From: Anaerolineaceae bacterium UBA4799
GTDB taxonomy: Bacteria; Chloroflexota; Anaerolineae; Anaerolineales; Anaerolineaceae
DNA: 21,043 nt
NCBI GenBank assembly: GCA_002402725.1
Contig: DHGL01000004.1
Location: 1-21,043, forward strand
Reading direction: 5' to 3'
The first letter of the stretch is position 1. Each line of letters starts with the position of its first letter. This document shows, one piece after another, positions 13,601 to 20,408 of the stretch. Position numbers and translations under genes: made by a program. The notes beneath the pieces were generated by a model. The model did not search any database. It was not told where the DNA came from and worked only from the letters and a program-made list of their open reading frames with translations.

Positions 13601-14188
13601 TTATAACCCCAGTTTTTCTCTCAACTGATAAGTGGAGGGTTCCACAAGGATCGACCCGTCAGGGAAGACGATTGTCGGGACACTGCGGAAACCGTTCGCC
13701 ACGCTTTCAACGAATTTAGCCGCGGTCTCATCATGGTCAATATCGATCCATTCATATTCGATCTTTTCCTCTTCAAATACCCGCCTGGCGCGTTTTGTAG
13801 AGCCGCACCAGGCAGTGCCATACATTTTTATCTTTGCCTGGTTCTTTTCCATATGTTGTAGGGTCTCCTTAAAAAGAATCTGAATAACCGTCTCAGCGTC
13901 AGCAAGCAGGTCAATCTCCGCTGGCAGGGTGTAGTTCTCATCGACCCGCATGGACAGGTTCTCAAGGAGAGGAATGACCGCTGCTGGTAAATTTTCCCGA
14001 ATACCTTTATCAACCAGAATCTCGAAATTGTTCAAGCCTGCCGCGTCTATTTCATGCCTATCGAGGTAATCTCTGACCACGATACCAGCAGCGCGGCGGG
14101 CGCATACCCTGGCCATGCCTTCGTTGCCTTGATTCCTCGCAGCGATGGCCATGGTCATTTCCATTTGAACCCGTGCGCGCGTTTCCAT
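13601..14188 (-). CDS. Monothiol glutaredoxin/mycoredoxin-like protein with N-terminal helical domain
   Basis: Residues ~118-195 of 195 are a thioredoxin-fold glutaredoxin domain: KIKMYGTAWCGSTKRARRVF with a single active-site Cys128 (CGST, not CxxC), YEWIDIDHDE, and the cis-Pro loop RSVPTIVFPDGS. This matches mycoredoxin-like small redoxins but with one thiol only, so it could use a monothiol mechanism with a low-molecular-weight thiol. Residues 1-~110 are a Glu/Arg/Ala-rich, probably all-helical domain (MARVCARRAAGIVVRDYLDR) that I do not recognise beyond a loose resemblance to HEPN-type bundles. An internal ATG (Met113) is preceded by AAGGAG, so a short redoxin alone might also be made. 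The full-length ATG has no Shine-Dalgarno. It ends 4 bases from the convergent small membrane protein. Confidence 0.8.
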   Translation of the reverse strand: METRARVQMEMTMAIAARNQGNEGMARVCARRAAGIVVRDYLDRHEIDAAGLNNFEILVDKGIRENLPAAVIPLLENLSMRVDENYTLPAEIDLLADAETVIQILFKETLQHMEKNQAKIKMYGTAWCGSTKRARRVFEEEKIEYEWIDIDHDETAAKFVESVANGFRSVPTIVFPDGSILVEPSTYQLREKLGL

Positions 14189-14199
14189 GGGGTAATTCT

Positions 14200-14228
14200 A
14201 TTACATTTCAGCAAGGTTAAGCTGCCAA
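14200..14228 (-). promoter_or_regulatory. Promoter for the glutaredoxin-like gene, almost leaderless
   Basis: On the minus strand TTGGCA (14228-14223, 5/6) and TGTAAT (14205-14200, 5/6) are spaced by 17 bases. Only 11 bases separate the -10 from the ATG at 14188, so the 5' untranslated region would be about 5 bases. Confidence 0.5.
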
Positions 14229-14266
14229 AGGTTCTGTCAAAGGTTACGCTGCCGGATGTCTGCTTA

Positions 14267-14275
14267 TGTTAAAAT
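14267..14275 (+). promoter_or_regulatory. Extended -10 promoter for fmt, probably leaderless
   Basis: TGTTAAAAT fits TGnTANAAT (TAAAAT at 14270-14275). No -35 is apparent. Seven bases later is the fmt ATG at 14283, which coincides with the expected transcription start, and no Shine-Dalgarno precedes it. Confidence 0.5.
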
Positions 14276-14282
14276 CATACAC

Positions 14283-15197
14283 ATGACCAATAAAACCGTG
14301 TTTATGGGATCTCCGCGATTCGCGGTAGACATCCTGCATGCTTTAGGAACTCGTTATGAAGTGTGTGGTGTAGTGACCCAACCGGATAAGCCCGCAGGGC
14401 GGGGAAAGAAGTTAACTCCGCCACCGGTTAAAATATTGGCGGAACAACTCGGTTACCCGGTTATTCAACCGGATAAGATGAAAGACCCGGGCGTGTTTGA
14501 ACAACTGGCAGCCTGGGCTCCTGATTTCATCGTCGTGGCAGCCTTCGGCAGGATACTCCGCCAGAATGTGCTGGAGTTGCCTCGGCTGGGCTGTATTAAC
14601 GTGCATGCTTCTTATCTGCCGCGTTGGCGCGGTGCTGCGCCTATCCAGGCTGCGATATTACACGGAGACCTCTTTACGGGGGTGAGCGTCATGCTGATGG
14701 ACGCGGGAATAGATACCGGACCCGTCTTGATACAGGAGCGCGTGAAAATTGAGCCATTGGATGACGCCATCACGCTGACCAGCAGGCTGGCCAGTGTGGG
14801 AGCGAACTTGTTACTCCAGGCGTTGGATGGTTATCTGAAAGGTATTTTGATGCCTTGCCCTCAGGACGAGGAAGGTGCCACCTACGCGCCCATAATCAAC
14901 AAGGAAGACGGGCTACTGGATTTTACGCTGCCCGCTGAAGCGCTGGAGCGCAGGGTCAGGGCGTATATCGATTGGCCTGGCGCGTACGTGCTGTTAGGTG
15001 ATGAAGTGTTGAAGGTTCGCCGGGCGAAAGTGGTTCACGGCAACGGCATTCCAGGACGGCGCGAAATCTCGAATGGTTATCCTTGCATTAACACAAGTGA
15101 CGGGAAACTCGTGCTGCTGGAAGTAAAACCCGCGGGTAAAAACTGGATGAACGCCGCAGACTACCTGCGTGGCACACGCACCTGGACTTCAACCTGA
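14283..15197 (+). CDS. fmt: Methionyl-tRNA formyltransferase
   Basis: From the chosen ATG the protein has 304 residues, close to the E. coli enzyme. It transfers formyl from 10-formyl-THF to Met-tRNAi for translation initiation. The N-terminal Rossmann-like domain starts TVFMGSPRFAVDIL, with TQPDKPAGRGKKLTPPPVK, the folate/catalytic motif INVHASYLPRWRGAAPIQ and DAGIDTGPVL. The catalytic residues fall at Asn106, His108 and Asp144, the same numbers as in E. coli. The OB-fold-like C-terminal domain (VRAYIDWPGAYVLL) is complete. An upstream in-frame ATG at 14256 would add 9 residues but lies before the -10 element, so the ATG at 14283 is favoured; the numbering match supports it. The usual partner def is not adjacent. 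It converges on mutS, 9 bases apart. Confidence 0.96.
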   Translation: MTNKTVFMGSPRFAVDILHALGTRYEVCGVVTQPDKPAGRGKKLTPPPVKILAEQLGYPVIQPDKMKDPGVFEQLAAWAPDFIVVAAFGRILRQNVLELPRLGCINVHASYLPRWRGAAPIQAAILHGDLFTGVSVMLMDAGIDTGPVLIQERVKIEPLDDAITLTSRLASVGANLLLQALDGYLKGILMPCPQDEEGATYAPIINKEDGLLDFTLPAEALERRVRAYIDWPGAYVLLGDEVLKVRRAKVVHGNGIPGRREISNGYPCINTSDGKLVLLEVKPAGKNWMNAADYLRGTRTWTST

Positions 15198-15206
15198 CAG
15201 ATTTGA

Positions 15207-17789
15207 TCATTTAGATTGTGCCTCTGGTGGTAAAAAGCGTCTACGCCACTCGTAGAGGATATTCAAAGCTTCGATGGGGGGTAGAGTATTGAGATCAACC
15301 GCCTTTAACTCTTCCAACAAGGGGTTTGTTTCCGGGAAGAGCGTCAACTGCTGTGAAGGGACCGCATCCACTTTAATCGTGGAACCTGAGGAAGCTTCAA
15401 GTTGTTGTAATATCTCACTGGCGCGTGAGATTACCGGGCGTGGAATGCCTGCCAGTTGCGCCACGTGGATGCCATAAGAGCGGTCTGTCCCTCCGGGGAC
15501 GATCTTGTGTAAAAAGATCACCTGGGTACCGTTCTCGGCAACCGCCACATTATAGTTTCGAATGCCGGGCAGTAGTTCGCTCAACTGCGTTAATTCGTGA
15601 TAATGGGTGGCAAACAAGGTGCGGGCGCGCAGCCTGGGGTGATTATGGATGTATTCAATGACCGACCAGGCAATGGACAGCCCATCATAGGTGGAGGTGC
15701 CGCGGCCGATTTCATCCAGGATGAGCAGGCTGTGACCGCTGGCGTGATTGAGTATGTTGGCAGTCTCAATCATCTCGACCATGAAGGTGGATTGCCCGGC
15801 GTGTATCTCATCCTGGGCGCCGATGCGGGTAAAAATCCGATCTACAATACCGATAGTGGCACTCGCAGCAGGGACGTAAGAACCAATCTGAGCCATCAGC
15901 ACGATCAAAGCCACCTGTCGCAGGAAGGTAGATTTACCGCTCATATTCGGACCGGTGATGATACGGATGATTTCGCCTGTTTCCATCACCGTGTCATTGG
16001 GCACATAACGTTCTCCCTGAAGCGTCGTCTCCACCACTGGATGACGCCCGTCTACTATGTTCAGTATTGGTTCCTCTGTTAAAATCGGGCGAATGTATCC
16101 ATGTATGGCTGCAACTTCCGCCAGACTACTTAACACATCCAGCTCACCCAGCAGACGGGCAGTATTTAGCAATGCTGGTAAATAAGGCAGCAGTCGCTGA
16201 CATATCTCTTTGAAGAGCCGGTTTTCTATCTCCCTGATGCGCTCCTCAGCGTTTAATACCAGCGCTTCATACTCTTTCATTTCTGGCGTGATGTACCGTT
16301 CTGCGTTTACCAGCGTTTGTTTTCGGATGTACTCCGCTGGCACCTGGGAGGTGTTGCTGTGGGTGATTTCTAGATAATAGCCGAATACCTTGTTGTAGCC
16401 GACTTTGAGAGATTTAATTCCGGTCCTTTCGCGCTCCACGGCTTCCAGGTTGGAGATCCACTCGCGCGCGTGGCTTGACATTTCCACTACATTGTCAAGT
16501 TCTTCAGAATACCCTGTTTTAATCACACCGGTGTTTTGCAGTGTGGCAGGAGGTTCATCCGCGAGTGACTGTTCCAGCAAAGCGAGCACTTCAGGGCAAA
16601 GGTCAAAGCCCGTTAACTTTTGTGCTAGCTGCAGATGTTCCTGTGATAGCGTATGGCGGATATCAGGTAATTTTTGGAGGATGGTGCGGATACCCGCCAG
16701 GTCTCTAGGAAGGGCAGCGCTGCCGGTGAGGCGGTTAGCCAACCGCTCCAGGTCACCGAGGTGCTGCAGTTGCGCGCGGAATTCAGCGCGAATCAGCGAA
16801 TTCTGGTGAAACACAGAGACAATCTCCAGCCGTTCTTCGATCCTGTCAATGCTTAACAGCGGTTTACTGACCCATTGGCGGATGCAGCGATGTCCCATGG
16901 GTGTAAGCGAGTGGTCGAGAATTGAAAGCAGAGACCCCTGGATTTCACCGCGGCGGATGGTCTCGGTCAGTTCCAGGTTTCTACGGGTGGCCACATCCAG
17001 CGTCATGAACTCACCGGTGCTGTAGGCGGTGAGGCTTTTTAACATGGACAAGGCAGCCGGCTGCGTTTGTTCCAGGTATTGCAAAATTGCGCCGCTGGTT
17101 TGTACGGCGAGAGGGGAATTCTCCAAACCATATCCTTCTAGAGTGGCCACCTTCATCTCTCGTAGTAAGGTCTCCCGGCAACGCGAGGTTTCAAACCGCC
17201 AATCAGGGAGTGTGGTAACGTGACCTGAAAAGGCAGCATTGAGTTTCAGCGATTCAGGCAACAATATTTCTGCCGGGTCCAGGCGCGTGAGTTCCGACCT
17301 CAGGTCGGTTAGAGGATCCTGCGATTCGATTTCTGTGACGGCAAATTCACCGGTGGTGATATCCGCGTAAGCCACGCTTAGATGTCCATCATCAATGCGC
17401 GCCGCCGCCAGGTAATTATTCCTGTTGCTCTTCAGCAGCCCCGGTTCAATCACTGTTCCAGGCGTTACCACGCGCACTACTTCGCGCGGGAAAATTCCCT
17501 TCGCGGGTTGTTCTCCCACCTGTTCACAAATGGCAACGTGATAACCTTTATCGATCAACCGGGCGAGGTAATTTTCAGCCGCGTGGTAAGGAATGCCTGC
17601 CATCGGGATGCGTTGCCCCTTGGCAACATTACGCGAGGTGAGAACGATATCGAGTTCACGCGAGGTGATTTGAGCATCGTTGTCAAAGGTTTCGTAAAAA
17701 TCCCCGAGGCGGAAGAAAACGATCGCGTCAGGGTATTGTTTTTTGATATCCAGATACTGTTGCCGTATTGGGGTTACATCCTCTGTCAT
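15207..17789 (-). CDS. mutS: DNA mismatch repair ATPase MutS
   Basis: The 860-residue protein is about the length of E. coli MutS. It recognises mismatches and recruits MutL. Domain I has the mismatch-wedging motif GDFYETF (Phe31, Glu33), which marks it as true MutS1 and not MutS2. Connector, lever and clamp regions follow (~130-560), then the ABC-type ATPase: Walker A GPNMSGKST with Lys619, the AQIGSYVPA segment, HAGQSTFMVEM (signature), Walker B LLILDEIGRGTSTYDG and the ATHYHEL His loop. The C-terminus is short after ~800. The ATG at 17789 has only a weak GGAT Shine-Dalgarno, but no other Met lies near the expected N-terminus. It lies 70 bases after the zinc-ribbon gene in the same direction, with no terminator between. 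No mutL is present. Confidence 0.97.
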   Translation of the reverse strand: MTEDVTPIRQQYLDIKKQYPDAIVFFRLGDFYETFDNDAQITSRELDIVLTSRNVAKGQRIPMAGIPYHAAENYLARLIDKGYHVAICEQVGEQPAKGIFPREVVRVVTPGTVIEPGLLKSNRNNYLAAARIDDGHLSVAYADITTGEFAVTEIESQDPLTDLRSELTRLDPAEILLPESLKLNAAFSGHVTTLPDWRFETSRCRETLLREMKVATLEGYGLENSPLAVQTSGAILQYLEQTQPAALSMLKSLTAYSTGEFMTLDVATRRNLELTETIRRGEIQGSLLSILDHSLTPMGHRCIRQWVSKPLLSIDRIEERLEIVSVFHQNSLIRAEFRAQLQHLGDLERLANRLTGSAALPRDLAGIRTILQKLPDIRHTLSQEHLQLAQKLTGFDLCPEVLALLEQSLADEPPATLQNTGVIKTGYSEELDNVVEMSSHAREWISNLEAVERERTGIKSLKVGYNKVFGYYLEITHSNTSQVPAEYIRKQTLVNAERYITPEMKEYEALVLNAEERIREIENRLFKEICQRLLPYLPALLNTARLLGELDVLSSLAEVAAIHGYIRPILTEEPILNIVDGRHPVVETTLQGERYVPNDTVMETGEIIRIITGPNMSGKSTFLRQVALIVLMAQIGSYVPAASATIGIVDRIFTRIGAQDEIHAGQSTFMVEMIETANILNHASGHSLLILDEIGRGTSTYDGLSIAWSVIEYIHNHPRLRARTLFATHYHELTQLSELLPGIRNYNVAVAENGTQVIFLHKIVPGGTDRSYGIHVAQLAGIPRPVISRASEILQQLEASSGSTIKVDAVPSQQLTLFPETNPLLEELKAVDLNTLPPIEALNILYEWRRRFLPPEAQSK

Positions 17790-17859
17790 GAATGATCCAA
17801 ATCAGTTCTTTTCCAGAGTAATTAACTGCTGGTTTACTGATGAGAACTATAGTTGGTGC

Positions 17860-18504
17860 TTAAAGTTTCTGTCCGCACTCAGCGCAGAACTTGGCGTCCG
17901 GGAAAATTTTTGACCCGCAATGTGGGCACTTGTCTTTCGGTTTCAAGGCGTAACCGCACTCCGGGCAGAATTTAGCATTGGCAGCCAGGGGTTTTTCACA
18001 ATTGGGGCAGGTGGCGGTGATACCTTCGCGCCAGTAGTCAGTGCCAAGTTTCTTGTCTTCTTCAGCCATGGCAGCATGCGCCCAGATTTCATCAACGGAT
18101 TTTGAGGCCTGGGCAGCAGCCATTTCAACCCCCAGGTCTGGAGCGCAATCTTTGCATAAGCCTTTTTTCTTGTTCCAACACTTTTCCCGGCAAACCCATG
18201 AATTGCAGCGTGGGCATTGGATGAAATATGGTCTTATCTCATTGATTGCATCGGCAAAGTTTTCGTCGTGCGCTTTTTCCCAGGCTGCTGTGTGTACACG
18301 CTCACTGATGTTGGCCGCCTGACCAAGTATCCCTCCAAATAAGCTGCTGGCGGTATCTAACGCGCCGCTTAATTTACCGGTCAGTGAAGGTTTGAAAGTC
18401 GTACGGTAGCCAGAATCGCAGCGCGCGCAGTTAAATTCAAACTGAAAACCCCGGTCTGTAGACAGGTCTGTGTAATTCTTCACAAATTCAAGGTGTTCAA
18501 CCAT
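17860..18504 (-). CDS. Multi-zinc-ribbon protein, function unknown
   Basis: The 214-residue protein is rich in Cys pairs. Cys26/Cys29 (CARC) form a first half-site. Cys97/100, Cys105/109 and Cys117/120 form a dense central cluster (CPRC, VCREKC, CKDC), and the last ~53 residues are a double zinc ribbon (CPNC, CPEC, CPHC, CAEC). Between them lie a Gly/Ala/Ser-rich stretch (residues 41-65: SGALDTASSLFGG, GQAA) that could be a short amphipathic or membrane-associating segment, and a charged helix. Such ribbons bind zinc and usually mediate protein or nucleic-acid contacts; no enzyme is evident. The ATG has GAGGG 4-5 bases upstream. It precedes mutS by 70 bases, which need not imply a repair role. 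Family not recognised beyond the ribbons. Confidence 0.85.
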   Translation of the reverse strand: MVEHLEFVKNYTDLSTDRGFQFEFNCARCDSGYRTTFKPSLTGKLSGALDTASSLFGGILGQAANISERVHTAAWEKAHDENFADAINEIRPYFIQCPRCNSWVCREKCWNKKKGLCKDCAPDLGVEMAAAQASKSVDEIWAHAAMAEEDKKLGTDYWREGITATCPNCEKPLAANAKFCPECGYALKPKDKCPHCGSKIFPDAKFCAECGQKL

Positions 18505-18542
18505 AATGCCCTCGATAATTACATAATGAGTAACTCAAGTAA

Positions 18543-18548
18543 ATTATA
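18543..18548 (-). promoter_or_regulatory. -10 element for the zinc-ribbon gene
   Basis: TATAAT on the minus strand (18548-18543) would start transcription about 30 bases before the ATG at 18504. The -35 region is poor. It lies back to back with the aldo/keto reductase promoter, so both share about 40 bases. Confidence 0.4.
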
Positions 18549-18554
18549 TACCAA

Positions 18555-18580
18555 TTGACATGGGCCGAAATGGGTATAAT
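18555..18580 (+). promoter_or_regulatory. Promoter for the aldo/keto reductase gene, short spacer
   Basis: Perfect TTGACA (18555-18560) and perfect TATAAT (18575-18580) are separated by only 14 bases instead of about 17. The ATG follows at 18607 after a 20-base leader with GAGG at 18597-18600. The short spacer suggests either a weak promoter, a twist-dependent (activator-aided) one, or chance occurrence of the -35. Confidence 0.45.
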
Positions 18581-18606
18581 TCATTTTATTATCACCGAGG
18601 TTGGAG

Positions 18607-19542
18607 ATGCAGAAAACACAGACCAGTGCTATCTTTACAGGGATTCAATTAGGAATTGGTACCTGGGCCTGGGGGGATAGACTCGTTTGGGGGTATGGGA
18701 ATGGCTATTCTGAAGCAGATATCCGGCAGGCTTTCAAGGAATGTGTGGCCGGCGGGATCAGATTTTTTGACTCGGCTGAAGTTTACGGACAAGGAAAAGC
18801 CGAGACACTACTGGGGGAACTTTGTTCGCAGGAAGATGCAGAATTTGTTATCGCGACCAAAATGATGCCTTTTCCATGGCGGATATTACATGGGTCGTTG
18901 AGATTCGCGCTTAACAATAGTCTGCGCAGGCTGCAGGTGAAACAGGTGGATCTTTACCAGATGCACTGGCCGCTGCCGCCAGTGAAGGTGGAAACATGGA
19001 TGGACCGGATGGCGGAAATGGTTGCCGCAGGGATGGTCAGAGAAATTGGTGTTTCGAACTACAATCTTGAGCAAACAATCGCGGCGAACGAAGCGCTCAA
19101 GAAGCGAGGATTGCGGCTGGCTTCAAATCAGTTGGAGTACCATTTACTTGAACGACACATTGAAAATAATGGTTTGATGGCGTATTGCTTTGAGCAGGGG
19201 ATTAAAATTATTGCGTATAGTCCTCTAGCAATGGGTATTTTGACAGGAAAATATACACCGGATAATCCACCTTCTGGAACACGGGCAGCCCAATATAACC
19301 GGGCATACCTGGAAAAGATACAACCTTTGCTTAAAACGATGATCCGTATCGGCAATGATGCTGATGGCAAGTCAGCCGGGCAGGTGGCGCTAAACTGGTG
19401 CATCCAAAAGGGCACATTGCCCATCCCGGGGGTAAAAAACGCCGCTCAAGCATTCCAAAATTTGGGAGCGCTAGGGTGGCAGTTAAAGCCGGATGATATT
19501 GCGCTTCTGGATGAGGTCAGTCTCGCCGTTATTGGACCGTGA
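18607..19542 (+). CDS. Aldo/keto reductase
   Basis: The 311-residue (beta/alpha)8 NAD(P)H-dependent oxidoreductase carries the AKR catalytic tetrad Asp55, Tyr60 (FFDSAEVYG), Lys85 (ATKMMP) and His120 (QMHWP), plus IGVSNYNLEQ and the cofactor-binding end QVALNWCIQKGTLPIPGVKN. This PIPG form is typical of general bacterial AKRs (YajO/Tas-like, also related to potassium-channel beta subunits). The natural substrate cannot be assigned. The ATG at 18607 has GAGG (18597-18600) 6 bases upstream; an in-frame TTG at 18601 would destroy that spacing. It converges on scpA with an 11-base gap and no terminator. Confidence 0.94.
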   Translation: MQKTQTSAIFTGIQLGIGTWAWGDRLVWGYGNGYSEADIRQAFKECVAGGIRFFDSAEVYGQGKAETLLGELCSQEDAEFVIATKMMPFPWRILHGSLRFALNNSLRRLQVKQVDLYQMHWPLPPVKVETWMDRMAEMVAAGMVREIGVSNYNLEQTIAANEALKKRGLRLASNQLEYHLLERHIENNGLMAYCFEQGIKIIAYSPLAMGILTGKYTPDNPPSGTRAAQYNRAYLEKIQPLLKTMIRIGNDADGKSAGQVALNWCIQKGTLPIPGVKNAAQAFQNLGALGWQLKPDDIALLDEVSLAVIGP

Positions 19543-19553
19543 ACAAGGCAGGT

Positions 19554-20342
19554 TTATTCCACAAATTCCAGTTCCTGGTCATCCAACGTAGTTAATTCGC
19601 CTTCCGGTTGCAATGAAATCTCGCCGAAGAGTTGGTTTTGATTGGCGCCGATCATATGCCTTTTTACGAGTTCCAGTAGCGCCAGGAAGGTGACCACCAC
19701 TTCCAATCGGCTGGACCTGGTTGTGACAAACTGTTGAAAGGTCGTTGCGCCTTTTTTTTGCAGGGTTTCGAGAATGATATTGATCTTTTGCCGGATGGTA
19801 AAACGTGGTGATGACACCACTTCACTCAACGGGGGCAGATTATTGGGGTTAGAAAAAACTTCTCGGGCGGCTTGAACGAGGGCTTCAAGTGTCAGTTCGC
19901 TGATGTCAAGTTTGGATGGGAATTGTACCGCTGGGTTCGCGTCCAGCCGCAAATAAGTGTGAAATCCCGCTTCTTCTCGCATTTCAAGGAACCTGGACAG
20001 GTCTTTGAACTTCTTATAAATGAGGAGCTGCCTGGCGAGTGCTTCACCTGGATCTTCTTCGACCTGCAGGTTGGGTATGGTCGGGCGAGGGAGCAGCGCG
20101 GCGGATTTGATCTGTACCAGCTTTGCAGCAATCACCAGGAAAGCGGAGACTTCTGCTGGATTCTGTACCTCCAAGAGATGCATATATTCAAGGTACTGGT
20201 CGGTCACCTGAGCCAAAGAAAGGCGGGTGATATCCAGTTCCGCCTTTTCAATGAGCTGGAGGAGGAGATCAAGGGGTCCTGAATAAACCTCCGTGTTGAT
20301 CTTGTATCCTTCGGTCTGATGTCCCGCGATTCGAAAGTCCAC
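19554..20342 (-). CDS. scpA: Segregation and condensation protein A (kleisin)
   Basis: The 262-residue protein begins like ScpA: NTEVYSGPLDLLLQLIEKAELDIT, AQVTDQYLEYMHLLEV, then LVIAAKLVQIKSAALLPRP. This N-terminal helical domain binds the SMC neck. A variable acidic middle and a C-terminal winged-helix region (VVTFLALLELVKR, then NQNQLFGEISL) bind the SMC cap. It bridges the SMC dimer with ScpB in chromosome condensation. smc and scpB are not in this window. The start is GTG at 20342, with no Shine-Dalgarno. A perfect extended -10 lies 7 bases upstream, so the message is probably leaderless. It is divergent from the threonine synthase-like gene. Confidence 0.93.
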   Translation of the reverse strand: MDFRIAGHQTEGYKINTEVYSGPLDLLLQLIEKAELDITRLSLAQVTDQYLEYMHLLEVQNPAEVSAFLVIAAKLVQIKSAALLPRPTIPNLQVEEDPGEALARQLLIYKKFKDLSRFLEMREEAGFHTYLRLDANPAVQFPSKLDISELTLEALVQAAREVFSNPNNLPPLSEVVSSPRFTIRQKINIILETLQKKGATTFQQFVTTRSSRLEVVVTFLALLELVKRHMIGANQNQLFGEISLQPEGELTTLDDQELEFVE

Positions 20343-20349
20343 GCCGGTT

Positions 20350-20358
20350 ATTATAGCA
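20350..20358 (-). promoter_or_regulatory. Extended -10 promoter for scpA, probably leaderless
   Basis: On the minus strand TGCTATAAT (20358-20350) is a perfect extended -10. The GTG start at 20342 lies 7 bases beyond the last T, exactly where transcription should begin. No -35 is evident. Confidence 0.55.
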
Positions 20359-20377
20359 GATTGCGGTCGTGATTCTA

Positions 20378-20386
20378 TGCTATATT
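20378..20386 (+). promoter_or_regulatory. Extended -10 promoter for the threonine synthase-like gene
   Basis: TGCTATATT fits TGnTATANT (TATATT at 20381-20386). The expected transcript start is near 20393, about 16 bases before the ATG at 20409. A weak CGGGA (20396-20400) lies 8 bases before the ATG. It is back to back with the scpA promoter in a 66-base gap. Confidence 0.4.
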
Positions 20387-20408
20387 ATCAGGTAACGGGA
20401 TTACGAAC

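Noticed and set aside
15230..15256. Hairpin TCTACG/CGTAGA followed by CGCTTTTT on the minus strand as a mutS terminator
   Set aside because: It lies inside the mutS coding region before the stop codon, the stem is only 6 bp and the T-run is short and offset.
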